Shown: positions 24,603 through 33,249, counted from the stretch's first letter. The stretch is DNA of 64,000 nt from Hymenobacter gummosus (GCF_003970915.1 NZ_RXOF01000011.1:62001-126000), one strand, 5' to 3'. Translations and numbers: made by a program. Notes: a model not told the origin generated them from the sequence alone.

Positions 24603-25813
24603 GCGTAGCCAGTCAGTCTTCGACGGAAGCGGCGCCCTCGGCCGTGGTGCGCCGTCTGGTGGCCCTGGCGCTGCGCCACGAGGGCTCGGTGGCCCTGTGG
24701 CGCCTGCCCCACGCCCCGGCGCCGGTGCTGCTGCTGAGCCTCCGGCCCCTGCACCTGTCGGGCCTGCCGCCCAGCCTGGAGCCCCAGGCCCCAGCGGGCT
24801 TTGCCTTTTACCCCTTCCAAGACGGCGACACGGCCGAGGCCATGCTGCTGCCGGCCGACGTGGTGCTGGACTTTTCGGCCGGGCGGCAGCTCAGCCTCTC
24901 GCACGCGCTGCCGCCCGAGGCCGTGGCCGCCGTGCAGCGCGTCATCCACGAAACCGACGAGCCCACGGAGCTGGCCTGGCACGTGAGCCCCCAGCCCCTG
25001 CCCGCCACCGCCGACCGCGCCGAGTACGAAAGCCTGGTGGCCCGGGCCGTGGCCGCCATCCGCGCCGGGCAGATGACCAAGGTGGTATCGAGCCGGGCGG
25101 CGCGGCGCCCCCTACCTCCGGGCTTCGACACGCTGCGGGCCTTCGACGCGCTGTGCCGGCAGCACCCGCGGGCTTTCGTGAGTTTGGTCAGCGCCCCGCA
25201 GGCGGGCACCTGGCTGGGCGCCACGCCCGAGGTGCTGGTGGAAACCGACGGCACCGAGTTTCGGACCATGGCCCTGGCCGGCACCCAGCCCCTCACCCCC
25301 GACATCACGGCCAACTCGGCCATGTGGCGGCAGAAGGACATCGAGGAGCAGGCCCTGGTGGGGCGCTACGTGGTGGGCTGCTTCAAGCAGCTGCGCATCC
25401 GCGACTACGACGAAACCGGCCCCAAAACCGTGCAGGCGGGCAATCTGCTGCACCTGCGCACCGAGTTCCGGGTGGATCTGCGGCGCGTCACCTCCCCCTC
25501 CTTTGCCACCGATATGCTGCGGCTGCTGCACCCCACCTCGGCCGTGGGCGGCATGCCTCGCGAGGCGGCCCTGCAGTTTCTGCAGCGCCACGAGGGCTAC
25601 GACCGGACCTACTACAGCGGCTTCCTGGGCCCGGTGAACCTGCCCGCGCCCGGCACTTCGCGCCTGTTCGTGAACCTGCGCTGCATGCAGCTGCGCCCCA
25701 CCGAAGCCCTGCTCTACGCTGGCACCGGCCTCACCGAGGAATCGGAGCCCACGAAGGAGTGGCAGGAAACGGAAATGAAGCTGCGCACCGTGGGCTCGGT
25801 GCTGGATGAATAG
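24599..25813 (+). CDS. menF: Isochorismate synthase
   Basis: A 404-residue chorismate-utilising enzyme. The C-terminal domain has the conserved blocks GQMTKVVSSRAARR, FVSLVSAPQAGTWLGATPEVLV, MALAGTQPL, AVGGMPREAALQFL and the closing YAGTGLTEESEPTKEW(Q)ETE, where glutamates bind magnesium. It converts chorismate to isochorismate, the first committed menaquinone step. GTG start overlapping the menI stop by 4 bases (GTGA) indicates translational coupling. An entC/dhbC siderophore role is possible by sequence alone, but the men neighbours decide for menF. Confidence 0.9.
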   Translation: MSVASQSSTEAAPSAVVRRLVALALRHEGSVALWRLPHAPAPVLLLSLRPLHLSGLPPSLEPQAPAGFAFYPFQDGDTAEAMLLPADVVLDFSAGRQLSLSHALPPEAVAAVQRVIHETDEPTELAWHVSPQPLPATADRAEYESLVARAVAAIRAGQMTKVVSSRAARRPLPPGFDTLRAFDALCRQHPRAFVSLVSAPQAGTWLGATPEVLVETDGTEFRTMALAGTQPLTPDITANSAMWRQKDIEEQALVGRYVVGCFKQLRIRDYDETGPKTVQAGNLLHLRTEFRVDLRRVTSPSFATDMLRLLHPTSAVGGMPREAALQFLQRHEGYDRTYYSGFLGPVNLPAPGTSRLFVNLRCMQLRPTEALLYAGTGLTEESEPTKEWQETEMKLRTVGSVLDE

Positions 25814-25828
25814 CGGTTCATCCCGCTG

Positions 25829-26053
25829 TCATTGCGAGGACGCAGGACATTCCGCGCATCAAGCGGCGTCAATCCTTCCTCCAGTAGCACCGCCGAGACA
25901 ATCCCTACTGACCTAAAACCGGCCCCTCCCGCAACTGCAGACGCAGGATTTCGGGCGGGGCCGGTTTTAGTTGGTGCCAGTTGGGCCGCTTCTGCCGCGA
26001 GAGGAAGGATTGACGCCGCTTGATGCGCGGAATGTCGTGCCTCCTCGCAATGA
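25829..26053. repeat. Inverted-repeat element with 53-bp arms (CGCATCAAGCGGCG family)
   Basis: Arms 25829-25881 and 26001-26053 are complementary over 53 bp with two mismatches (include ATTCCGCGCATCAAGCGGCG and TCAATCCTTCC). The interior contains a second hairpin, 25913-25970. No open reading frame of note. The arm word CCGCGCATCAAGCGGCG recurs within 54071-54285 and in the 9701-9844 element (CGCTTGATGCGCG), so these elements share modules. It separates menF from the convergent AraC gene. Confidence 0.85.
25913..25970. terminator. Hairpin inside the inverted-repeat element
   Basis: CTAAAACCGGCCCC (25913-25926) pairs with GGGGCCGGTTTTAG (25957-25970); T-rich at both ends, so it may terminate both the menF and the convergent AraC transcripts. 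Confidence 0.6.
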
Positions 26054-26069
26054 CACCCACCCGAACCGC

Positions 26070-26966
26070 TCACGCCGCCGTGGCGCAGGCGCTGCTGCCG
26101 CTGAGCAGGCGGGGCCGGCCGCGCTGGCGGAATTCTTGGATGGTGCAGCCGTAGTACTTGCGGAAGGTGCGCGAGAGGTGGCTGGTGTCGGTGAAGCCCA
26201 GCTCGAAGGCAATTTCCTTGGCCGAGTTGTCGGAGTGCAGCAGGCGGGCCTCGGCCACTTTCAGGCGCGACTTGGTGATGTAGGCCTGCAGGGACTCGCC
26301 CGCGTGGCGGCGGAAATACTCGCCGAAGTACGAGGGCGCCATGCCGGCGTATGCGGCCAGGGCGGCCACGCTCAGCGCCTCGGGACCATCGAAGAGGTGG
26401 AGCTGGATGCGGTTGAGCACGTCGAGGAAGCGGCGGCTGCGCGGGCTGGCGGCGGGCGCCACCAGCCGGGCTTCGATGTGGCGGGTGAGCAGGCCGAGCA
26501 TGGTCATCAGCGTGGTCTGGATGAGCGGGGCCGAGTGCGCGTCGGGGCGGGCGTGCTCCTGGCGGATGAGCTGCAGGCAGTGCCAGAGGTGCTCTTTGTC
26601 GCGGGCGGCCACCACGTCGCCGGGCACGCGGTTGTAGTTGATCAGGATGTAGCTCAGCTTCTGAAACCAGGCCTTGAAATCGAGTCCGCCGCCGCTGCCG
26701 GGAGCGAAGACCTGGTTGGTAAAGCGCAGAAACACGAAGCGCGTGGGCAGCTCGATCTGGAAGGAATGGCAATCCAGCGGCGGAAGCAGAAACACGCTGC
26801 CCGGCCCGTAGGCGAACTGCTGGTAGTTGATGCACTGCTGCCCTTGGCCCTCCTCCACGAAGACCAGCTCAAAGAAATTGTGGCGGTGGGGCCGCTGCGT
26901 CCACTGCGCGGTTTCTTCCAGGGCCAGCTCAAACGGGGCGGGCGCCGATTGCACGTGCTCTTGCAT
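26070..26966 (-). CDS. AraC-family transcriptional regulator
   Basis: A 298-residue regulator: N-terminal cupin sensor (RPHRHNFFELVFVEEGQG, with YGPGSVFLLPPLDCHSF) and C-terminal AraC double HTH (LSVAALAAYAGMAPSYFGEYFRRHAGESLQAYI and AKEIAFELGFTDTSHLSRTFRKYYGCTIQEF). It is divergent from the quinone oxidoreductase-like gene at 27201, with a 234-base shared region, so control of that gene is the simple prediction. The inducer is unknown. Confidence 0.87.
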   Translation of the reverse strand: MQEHVQSAPAPFELALEETAQWTQRPHRHNFFELVFVEEGQGQQCINYQQFAYGPGSVFLLPPLDCHSFQIELPTRFVFLRFTNQVFAPGSGGGLDFKAWFQKLSYILINYNRVPGDVVAARDKEHLWHCLQLIRQEHARPDAHSAPLIQTTLMTMLGLLTRHIEARLVAPAASPRSRRFLDVLNRIQLHLFDGPEALSVAALAAYAGMAPSYFGEYFRRHAGESLQAYITKSRLKVAEARLLHSDNSAKEIAFELGFTDTSHLSRTFRKYYGCTIQEFRQRGRPRLLSGSSACATAA

Positions 26967-27200
26967 GGGGTTTCATGGGTGACAGGTGACACGTAACAGG
27001 TCTCGGACCGGCTGCGCTTGCACGAATCGGGGTTTCTGGAGCGGTTTGCGGGGCAATAGTAGCGGCTTCGCGCGAAGAAAGGCGGCGTACGGCCCGGTTT
27101 ACCCCGGCCCGTACCGCATTATCCCCGATCCGTACCACAGGCCCGCGCCGGCCGTACTCCACCTTTGCCCCGTTCCAAACCCACAACGATTTTCCGCTTT

Positions 27201-28139
27201 ATGCAAGCTTTCATCCTCAGCGGCACCACCGGCGCCGACGCCCTGCAGCTCACCGACCTGCCCACGCCTACCGCCGCGGCCGGCGAAGTCATCGTGCAGG
27301 TCAAAGCCATCAGCCTGAACCCCGTCGACGTGAAAACGACCCAGGGCAAGGGCGTGTACGGCCGCCTCAAGGACGAGCAGCCGCTGATTCCGGGCTGGGA
27401 CGTATCGGGCGTGGTCACGGCCGTGGGCGCTGATGTGGCCGATTTCCAGGTCGGCGACGAGGTGTTCGGCATGGTCAACTTCCCCGGCCACGGCCGCGCC
27501 TACGCCGAGTACGTCACCGCCCCGGCGGCCCATTTGGCCCACAAGCCCGCCACTATCAGCCACGAGGAAGCCGCCGCGGCTACGCTGGCGGCCCTCACCG
27601 CCTGGCAGGCCTTCGTCGATAAAGCACCGGTGCAGGCCGGGCAGCGCGTGCTGGTGCACGCGGCGGCCGGCGGCGTGGGCCACTTTGCCGTGCAGCTGGC
27701 CAAGGAGCGCGGCGCCTACGTCATTGGCACCTCTTCGGCCGCCAAGCGCGACTTCGTGCTCAGCCTCGGCGCCGACGAGCACGTGGACTACCAGGCCGGG
27801 CCCTTCGAGCAGGCCACCGCGCCCGTCGACGTGGTGCTCGATACCGTCGGCGGCCCCAACCTCGTCCGCTCGGCTTCCGTGCTGAAGCCCGGCGGCCAGC
27901 TGGTAAGCATCCTGGGCATGACGCCCGAAGCCACGGCGCAGGCCGAGGAGCGCGGGGCCACGACGGCGGCTTTCCTGGTCGAATCCAGCGGCCGGCAGAT
28001 GCAGGAGCTGGCCGCGCGCCTGGCCGACGGCCGCCTGCGGGCCCACGTCTCGGCTACGCGGCCCTTCGCCGAGCTACCCGCGGCGCTCGGGCTGGTAGAA
28101 ACCGGCCGCACTCAGGGTAAAGTGGTGGTGACGCTGTAA
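27201..28139 (+). CDS. NADPH:quinone oxidoreductase-like protein (zinc-independent MDR)
   Basis: A 312-residue medium-chain dehydrogenase/reductase. GroES-like N-domain with VKAISLNPVDVKTTQGKG and PLIPGWDVSGVV, then Rossmann part VLVHAAAGGVGHFAVQLAKERGAYVIGTSSAAK, the glycine motif binding NADPH. The structural and catalytic zinc cysteines of alcohol dehydrogenases are missing, as in the quinone reductase branch. Probably reduces quinones or reactive enones in the cytoplasm. The start at 27201 matches family N-termini (MQAFILSGTTGADALQL). Confidence 0.87.
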   Translation: MQAFILSGTTGADALQLTDLPTPTAAAGEVIVQVKAISLNPVDVKTTQGKGVYGRLKDEQPLIPGWDVSGVVTAVGADVADFQVGDEVFGMVNFPGHGRAYAEYVTAPAAHLAHKPATISHEEAAAATLAALTAWQAFVDKAPVQAGQRVLVHAAAGGVGHFAVQLAKERGAYVIGTSSAAKRDFVLSLGADEHVDYQAGPFEQATAPVDVVLDTVGGPNLVRSASVLKPGGQLVSILGMTPEATAQAEERGATTAAFLVESSGRQMQELAARLADGRLRAHVSATRPFAELPAALGLVETGRTQGKVVVTL

Positions 28140-28181
28140 AGTGGCCGTTTCCGGCGGCTGTAGCGCATGCCCAGGGCGGCT

Positions 28182-28383
28182 CCACAGCCGCGGAGCGGCG
28201 CTATGTTGGTAGCCCCACCGCTCCGCAAGAACCGCTGAGCTGCAGCGCAGCGGCATGGTATTGCTGATGTTGAACCACGTTTGTCGTTCACGCAGTTCCT
28301 GTACCTATGCCGCTGCGCTGCAGCTCTTTTCTGCTTTTGGAGCGCAGTTTCTACCAATATGGCACCGCTCTGCGGCTGTAGGC
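28182..28383. repeat. About 200-bp nested-stem element, copy A
   Basis: The same layout as 42087-42287. The outer stem pairs CCACAGCCGCGGAGCGGCGC with the region GGCACCGCTCTGCGGCTGTAGG; the inner stem pairs GAGCTGCAGCGCAGCGGCAT (28237-28256) with ATGCCGCTGCGCTGCAGCTC (about 28307-28326). Between the inner arms the loop contains TTGCTGATGTTGAAC and TTGTCGTTCACGC, which are conserved in copy B. There is no convincing reading frame. It occupies the first part of the 748-base region between the oxidoreductase and menD. Confidence 0.8.
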
Positions 28384-28438
28384 CCGCTAACTCCAGCTCC
28401 GCGGCTGGGGGCCGTATTGCGCTACGCCGGGTCAGTAG

Positions 28439-28690
28439 TTCATCTTGCATGGACAGCAGTTGGTTTCGCCAGACCAGTAGGCGGTTTCGCGCGGCCAGTA
28501 GCCCGTGCTACATGCCTAGTAGTCCGTGCTACATGCCTAGTAGTTCGTTTTGCATGTCCATTAGTTGGTTTCGCATGTCCAGTAGTTCGTTTTGCATGTC
28601 CAGTAGTCCGTTCTGCATGTCCAGTAGTTGGTTTCGCATGTCCAGTAGTCGGTTTTGCATGCCTAGTAGTCGGTTTCGCGCGGGCAGTAG
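28439..28690. repeat. 21-bp tandem array, 12 units, upstream of menD
   Basis: Twelve consecutive 21-bp units, mostly of the form TTSGTTTYGCATGTCCAGTAG, each ending in AGTAG or close to it. The edges (first and last two units) are more degenerate than the centre. As 21 is divisible by three, frames stay open: on plus the menD frame reads FACPVVG heptads and on minus LLDMQNE-like heptads. I treat it as non-coding. The following 28691-28871 holds nothing I recognise. Confidence 0.85.
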
Positions 28691-28871
28691 CCTCTTCGGG
28701 CTTGTCAACCCGAGCTGCGGTGCGTTTCCCCTTAACTGATTCCGCAACCGGAGTTTGCTACGGCTGCCTGCTCGCACCGTCACTCAACCCGCGTCGCTGC
28801 GTAACAGGGCTGGCGCGGCTGCCTGCCCGGGCCGCACTGTGGCGGCAGTGGCCTCGGCCGGTCGCAGCCGT

Positions 28872-28879
28872 TACCTTTG
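28872..28879 (+). promoter_or_regulatory. Candidate -7 box TACCTTTG directly before menD
   Basis: TACCTTTG matches TAnnTTTG and ends 8 bases before the menD ATG, leaving room for almost no leader. No TTG at the standard spacing. The same string with GCCC..GCTATG follows at 52143-52160. Confidence 0.45.
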
Positions 28880-28887
28880 CCCCGCCT

Positions 28888-30879
28888 ATGTCCCAGCTGC
28901 TGCAGCCCATCCACAACATCCCCGAAATCTGCGCCCAGCACGGCATCACCGACGTGGTGTTGTCGCCGGGCTCCCGCTCGGCCCCGCTCACCATTGCCTT
29001 TGCCCGCCACCCCGACTTGCGGGTGCGCGTGGTGCCCGACGAACGGGCCGCCGCCTTTATCGGGCTGGGACTGGCGCAGGCGCAGCGGCGGCCGGTGGCG
29101 CTGGTGTGCACCTCGGGCACGGCCGGGCTGAACTACGCGCCGGCCGTGGCCGAGGCGTTTTTCCAGCAGATTCCGCTGGTGGTTTTCACCGCCGACCGCC
29201 CGCCGGAGTGGATTGACCAGCTCGACGGGCAGACCATCCGCCAGCCCAACCTCTACGGCCGCCACGCCAAAGCCGCCTTCGAACTGCCCGTGGACTTTTC
29301 GCACGCCGACGCCCGCTGGCAGGCCACGCGGCTGGTCAACGAGGCCATCAACATCAGTCAGGAATTTCCGGCCGGCCCGGTGCAGGTGAACGTGCCGCTG
29401 CGGGAACCGTTTTACCCCAAGGCCGGCGAGGAAATCCGCTATGAGCAGGTGCGCATCAGCCGCGAGTTAACTGGAGCGCCCCAACTGCCCGCCGGTGAGC
29501 TGGACGTGCTGCGCCGGCAGCTGCGCCAGACGCCGCGGGTGCTGGTGGTGGCCGGCCAGCACCCCCACGACGAGCCGCTGCTGCTGGCCCTGCGCCGCTT
29601 CTCGGCCGCCTACCAGGCCCCGGTCGTCGGCGACCTGATTGCCAACGTGCACCAGCCCGTCGGCCCCGACTACGACGCGGCCCGCACGGCCCCGCTGGGC
29701 CGGCAGGACGTGTTTATGGTGGTGCCCGAGCCGGGCCTGCGCGAGGCCCTGCGCCCGGAGCTGCTTATCACCTACGGCCAGTCGCTGATTTCCAAGGCGC
29801 TGAAAAACTACCTGCGCGAGTACCCCGCCACCCAGCACTGGCACGTGCAGCCCGCCGGCCCCGTCGCCGATACCTTCCGCTCCCTCACGCGCATCATCCG
29901 CATGGAGCCGGCGGCGTTTTTCGAGGCGGTTCTGACAGAAAACAATAGTTTTAGAGCTGTTGATACTGGTTCGATTCCCGTCGCGGATGCAGCTTCGACG
30001 CTGGACGGAGTCACAACCGGCAGTTATACCCAAGAGCCGAACAGGGCTGCGAATCCCCCCCTCTCTGCAAATACAGGTTCGAGTTCCGTCTCTGGTACTG
30101 CCCACGAACAACGAACAACGAACAACGAACAACGAACCAGCCGCCTGACCTGGCAAAGCCCCGGCTCCGCGCGCGGCGAAGCCGCTGCGCCCAAAGACGC
30201 CTTTACCACGCCTTGGCAACGGGCCAATGGCTGGGCAACGGACTTCGTGCGGGAGTTTCTGACGCAGCCGGAGCAGCCGTTCAACGAGTTTACGGCCATC
30301 TACCGGGCGCTGCAGCTGGTGCCCAACGGCGCGGCCCTGCACCTGGCCAACAGCATGGCCGTGCGCTACGCCAACATCCTGGGTTTGCCGGCCAGCTCCA
30401 CCGCCGAAGTCTTCGCCAACCGCGGCACCAGCGGCATCGACGGCTGTAACTCCACCGCCGTGGGCGCGGCCCTGGCCCAGCCCGAGCGGCCCGTGGTGCT
30501 GCTCACCGGCGACGTGGCCTTTTTCTACGACCGGAACGCGTTCTGGCACAACTACCCCACGCCCAATCTGCGCGTTATCCTGATAAACAACCACGCCGGC
30601 GGCATCTTCCGGCTGATTGACGGCCCGCGGCAGCAGCCCGAGCTGGAGGAGTTCTTCGAGACGCGGCAGGCGCTGACGGCCGAAAACACCGCCAAGGACT
30701 TCGGGCTGCGCTACTTCACGGCCAGCACGTTTGCGGCGCTGGATAAGGTCTTACCCGCTTTCTTTGCACCCGCCACGAAGGGCGGCGCGGCCGTGCTGGA
30801 AATTACCACCGACTCGGCCACCAACGCCGCCTTCTTCGAGCAGTACCGCGCCGCCGTGCGCACGTCTTTTTCTTCTTGA
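28888..30879 (+). CDS. menD: MenD, SEPHCHC synthase, with an unusual ~85-residue insertion
   Basis: A 663-residue thiamine-diphosphate enzyme that joins isochorismate and 2-oxoglutarate in menaquinone synthesis. N-terminal Pyr domain (VVLSPGSRSAPLTIAFA, PDERAAAFIGLGLA, CTSGTAGLNYAPAVAEA), the middle domain, and the C-terminal PP domain with SGIDGCNSTAVGAAL and the ThDP motif GDVAFFYDRNAFWHN. Normal MenD proteins have about 550-580 residues; the excess is at residues about 350-435 (29938-30198), low in similarity and containing the word array at 30104-30138. The frame is open 211 codons further upstream through repeats, but homology begins at 28888, just after a TACCTTTG box. menB follows after a repeat spacer. 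Confidence 0.9.
   Translation: MSQLLQPIHNIPEICAQHGITDVVLSPGSRSAPLTIAFARHPDLRVRVVPDERAAAFIGLGLAQAQRRPVALVCTSGTAGLNYAPAVAEAFFQQIPLVVFTADRPPEWIDQLDGQTIRQPNLYGRHAKAAFELPVDFSHADARWQATRLVNEAINISQEFPAGPVQVNVPLREPFYPKAGEEIRYEQVRISRELTGAPQLPAGELDVLRRQLRQTPRVLVVAGQHPHDEPLLLALRRFSAAYQAPVVGDLIANVHQPVGPDYDAARTAPLGRQDVFMVVPEPGLREALRPELLITYGQSLISKALKNYLREYPATQHWHVQPAGPVADTFRSLTRIIRMEPAAFFEAVLTENNSFRAVDTGSIPVADAASTLDGVTTGSYTQEPNRAANPPLSANTGSSSVSGTAHEQRTTNNEQRTSRLTWQSPGSARGEAAAPKDAFTTPWQRANGWATDFVREFLTQPEQPFNEFTAIYRALQLVPNGAALHLANSMAVRYANILGLPASSTAEVFANRGTSGIDGCNSTAVGAALAQPERPVVLLTGDVAFFYDRNAFWHNYPTPNLRVILINNHAGGIFRLIDGPRQQPELEEFFETRQALTAENTAKDFGLRYFTASTFAALDKVLPAFFAPATKGGAAVLEITTDSATNAAFFEQYRAAVRTSFSS
30104..30138. 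repeat. 7-bp tandem repeat (ACGAACA)5 inside menD
   Basis: Five consecutive 7-bp units ACGAACA (the last ACGAACC) lie inside the menD reading frame, within the inserted segment. The array is read as HEQRTTNNEQRTS. Simple words of this kind otherwise occur only between genes in this window. Confidence 0.85.
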
Positions 30880-30883
30880 ACAG

Positions 30884-30990
30884 CCTCCGCGAACCTCTGC
30901 GTTAAACCTCCGCGAACCTCTGCGAGAAACATCAGCCAACGGTTTTTCTCGCAGAGGTTCGCGGAGGGTTTCGCTGAGGTCCGCAGAGGG
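30884..30990. repeat. Word-repeat spacer with perfect 23-bp stem (CTCTGCG words) between menD and menB
   Basis: Two tandem CCTCCGCGAACCTCTGCG words on the left (30884-30929) and their complements on the right (30945-30990). The inner 23 bp (30907-30929 with 30945-30967) pair perfectly around a 15-base loop. The same words occur once, un-paired, at 57306-57355. Confidence 0.85.
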
Positions 30991-31007
30991 CATACGACTT
31001 CCACTCC

Positions 31008-31832
31008 ATGTCCCAGCAAGTCACCTGGACGCCCATCAAGGAATTCAAGGAAATTCTGTTTTCCTTCCACGAGGGCATTGCCAAAATCAGCATCAACCGC
31101 CCGCAGGTCCACAACGCCTTCACCCCGCTCACGGTGCAGGAAATGATTGAGGCCATGCACATCTGCCGCGACCGGACCGACATCGGCGTGGTTATCCTCA
31201 CCGGCGAGGGCGGCCGGGCCTTCTGCTCGGGCGGCGACCAGAGCGTGCGCGGCCACGGCGGCTACGTGGGCGAGGACACCGTGCCCCGCCTGAACGTGCT
31301 CGACCTGCAGAAGCTCATCCGCTCCATCCCCAAGCCCGTCATTGCCATGGTGGCCGGCTGGGCCATCGGCGGGGGCCACGTGCTGCACGTGGTCTGCGAC
31401 CTGACCATTGCCGCCGAAAACGCCCGCTTCGGGCAGACCGGCCCCATGGTCGGCTCCTTCGACGGCGGCTTTGGCGCCTCCTACCTGGCGCGCATCGTGG
31501 GCCAGAAGAAAGCCCGCGAAATCTGGTACCTCTGCGACCAGTACGACGCCCAGGAAGCCCTCGATATGGGCCTGGTGAACAAGGTAGTGCCCCTGGACCA
31601 GCTGGAGGAAACCACCCTGCAATGGTGCCGCAAAATCCGCGAGAAAAGCCCGCTGGCCCTGCGCATGCTCAAATCCTCGTTCAACGCCGAGCTGGATGGG
31701 CAGGCCGGTATTCAGGAGCTGGCCGGCAACGCCACGCTGCTGTACTACCTCTCCGAAGAAGCCAAGGAGGGCAAAAACGCCTTTTTGGAGAAGCGCAAGC
31801 CCGATTTCGACAAGTACCCGAAGTTCCCGTAA
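31008..31832 (+). CDS. menB: 1,4-dihydroxy-2-naphthoyl-CoA synthase
   Basis: A 274-residue crotonase-fold enzyme that cyclises o-succinylbenzoyl-CoA. Family markers: [48 protein letters not shown] (the GGDQxxRGxxGY block specific to MenB), [27 protein letters not shown] with oxyanion-hole glycines, [22 protein letters not shown]. Cytoplasmic. It follows menD after the CTCTGCG-word hairpin spacer and ends in a terminator. Confidence 0.95.
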   Translation: MSQQVTWTPIKEFKEILFSFHEGIAKISINRPQVHNAFTPLTVQEMIEAMHICRDRTDIGVVILTGEGGRAFCSGGDQSVRGHGGYVGEDTVPRLNVLDLQKLIRSIPKPVIAMVAGWAIGGGHVLHVVCDLTIAAENARFGQTGPMVGSFDGGFGASYLARIVGQKKAREIWYLCDQYDAQEALDMGLVNKVVPLDQLEETTLQWCRKIREKSPLALRMLKSSFNAELDGQAGIQELAGNATLLYYLSEEAKEGKNAFLEKRKPDFDKYPKFP

Positions 31833-31864
31833 CCGCCTCGGCTACCCTGGCTACGTAGTTTCTG

Positions 31865-31906
31865 AACGCCCTACGCTGCGGCCCGCCCGGCGGCGTAGGG
31901 CGTTTT
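31865..31906 (+). terminator. Rho-independent terminator after menB
   Basis: AACGCCCTACGC (31865-31876) pairs with GCGTAGGGCGTT (31893-31904), loop 16 bases, TTTT tail. Confidence 0.75.
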
Positions 31907-31965
31907 GGTGCTTTTGCAGCAGGTGCGCGGCGCCTGATAGTGTACTTTCGATCATACTTTACAGC

Positions 31966-32586
31966 ATGAAATCAGCGCGCATCATTGTCCGGACTACTTC
32001 TGCCGATTTCTGGTGGGGCGTGTATGGCCTGACCGACAAAACGGGCTGGGAGGACCTGGAGCTATTTCACGAGAACGGGCAGCGGATTGGCGGCGTTTGT
32101 CTGAACGCGAAACGCTACCTCCGGGCCCATTTACCCGACCTGCAAGCCGACCCGACTGAACGCGAATTTGCCCAGGCCATCCAGCGCTACCTTGCCGATA
32201 CCGTTTGCCACTACTGGTTTTACTACGACGAGCCCGGCAGCGAGGACTTTTACGAGGTGCCGTACGACGCGCCGCGCAACGCCAGCGGCATCAAGCCCCG
32301 TTTCGCCGATATCTGGCACCCGGATGAGCGCGTCGGCCTCTCGACGGTGCAGGAGGCCGTGCGCGAGTTTGCCCGGGCGTTTTTGGGGATAGAAAACTGC
32401 GAAGTCGAAGTGACGGACGCGGAGCCGCTGGAAACAGCCATAGCGACGTTTAAAGAGCACGAGCGGCTGTTCGGCGGGGCTAATCCGGTTGAAATCCACT
32501 TTGCAGATAACGTCGTGGCGGAGCTGGCCGAAGCCTGGGGCACGACGCAAGAGCAGGCACTGGCCAAGCTGAAAGCCAGCCTGTAG
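31966..32586 (+). CDS. Uncharacterised 206-residue protein
   Basis: A soluble protein with many aromatic residues (TTSADFWWGVYGLTDKTGWEDLELF, CHYWFYYDEPGSEDFYEVPYDA) and a C-terminal acidic region (ENCEVEVTDAEPLETAIATFKEHERLF). No known motif. The start at 31966 is the only in-frame ATG consistent with the composition change. The preceding TACTTTAC resembles a weak TAnnTTTG box. Function not known. Confidence 0.6.
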   Translation: MKSARIIVRTTSADFWWGVYGLTDKTGWEDLELFHENGQRIGGVCLNAKRYLRAHLPDLQADPTEREFAQAIQRYLADTVCHYWFYYDEPGSEDFYEVPYDAPRNASGIKPRFADIWHPDERVGLSTVQEAVREFARAFLGIENCEVEVTDAEPLETAIATFKEHERLFGGANPVEIHFADNVVAELAEAWGTTQEQALAKLKASL

Positions 32587-32680
32587 CTATTCAAAGCCTG
32601 GCTTCGTTCCGCCCACGCCGCACCGGCAGCTGCCGGGCACCGGTCGGCTGTATCTTTAGACGCTTCAAAACCCACAAGCC

Positions 32681-33034
32681 ATGAAACTCCTCGCCCTGCT
32701 CCCGCTGCTCGTTGCCTTATCGGGGCCGGCCCTGGCCCAGTCCAAACCCGCACCGGCCGCCACCCAGGCGCAGCCGCCGCTGCGGGTGGTGGAGGCCTCC
32801 TGCGGGCAGTGCCAGCTGGGTCTGCCGGGCAAGGACTGCGACCTGGCCGTGCGCTTCGACGGGCGGGCCTACTTTGTCGACGGCACGAGCATCGACGGGC
32901 ACGGCGACGCCCACGCCAAGGACGGCTTCTGCAACGCCATTCGCCGGGCCGAGGTGCGCGGGCAGGTCGTCAACCAACGGTTCGTGGCCACGCACTTCCG
33001 CCTGCTGCCCGATTCGACGGCAACCAACCGCTGA
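32681..33034 (+). CDS. Small secreted DUF6370-like protein
   Basis: A 117-residue exported protein: signal peptide MKLLALLPLLVALSGPALAQ, then EASCGQCQLGLPGKDCDLAVRFDGRAYFVDGTSIDGHGDAHAKDGFC with a CxxC and two further cysteines, and a FVATHFRLLP ending. This matches my recollection of the DUF6370 family of periplasmic proteins; the CxxC and the DGHGDAHAKDGFC block suggest a metal or redox role, which is untested. It has its own terminator. Confidence 0.75.
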   Translation: MKLLALLPLLVALSGPALAQSKPAPAATQAQPPLRVVEASCGQCQLGLPGKDCDLAVRFDGRAYFVDGTSIDGHGDAHAKDGFCNAIRRAEVRGQVVNQRFVATHFRLLPDSTATNR

Positions 33035-33076
33035 CGGGCTTTGCCTTCGGGCACATTAGCGGCCTTACTGCTTTCG

Positions 33077-33106
33077 AGCCCCGCCCGTTCCGGCGGGGCT
33101 TTTTTG
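33077..33106 (+). terminator. Rho-independent terminator
   Basis: AGCCCCGCC (33077-33085) pairs with GGCGGGGCT (33092-33100), six-base loop, T6 tail. Confidence 0.88.
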
Positions 33107-33249
33107 TGCGCCAAAGCCGGGGGCTCAAATCGGGAACCGCCTCCCATTTTGACAAACCGTTAAAAAACTTACGCCCACAGCATGAATAATTTCAGCATAG
33201 CTGTACTTTACCCATACCAATTCCCAAAACACCTAACCACCGTTCCCCC

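Noticed and set aside
28529-28783. Minus-strand frame with leucine heptads as a coiled-coil gene
   Set aside because: It exists because 21 is a multiple of three; no start context, promoter or conserved flank. Kept only as part of a finding.
28255-28887. Extension of MenD by 211 codons at its N-terminus
   Set aside because: The frame is open, but it reads through a palindromic element and the 21-bp array; MenD homology starts at 28888, after a TACCTTTG box.
29940-30100. tRNA gene or CRISPR repeat inside menD
   Set aside because: GTTTTAGAGCT resembles a Cas9-type repeat and two T-arm-like strings occur, but there is no repeated unit with spacers, no acceptor or anticodon arm, and the T-stems pair imperfectly.
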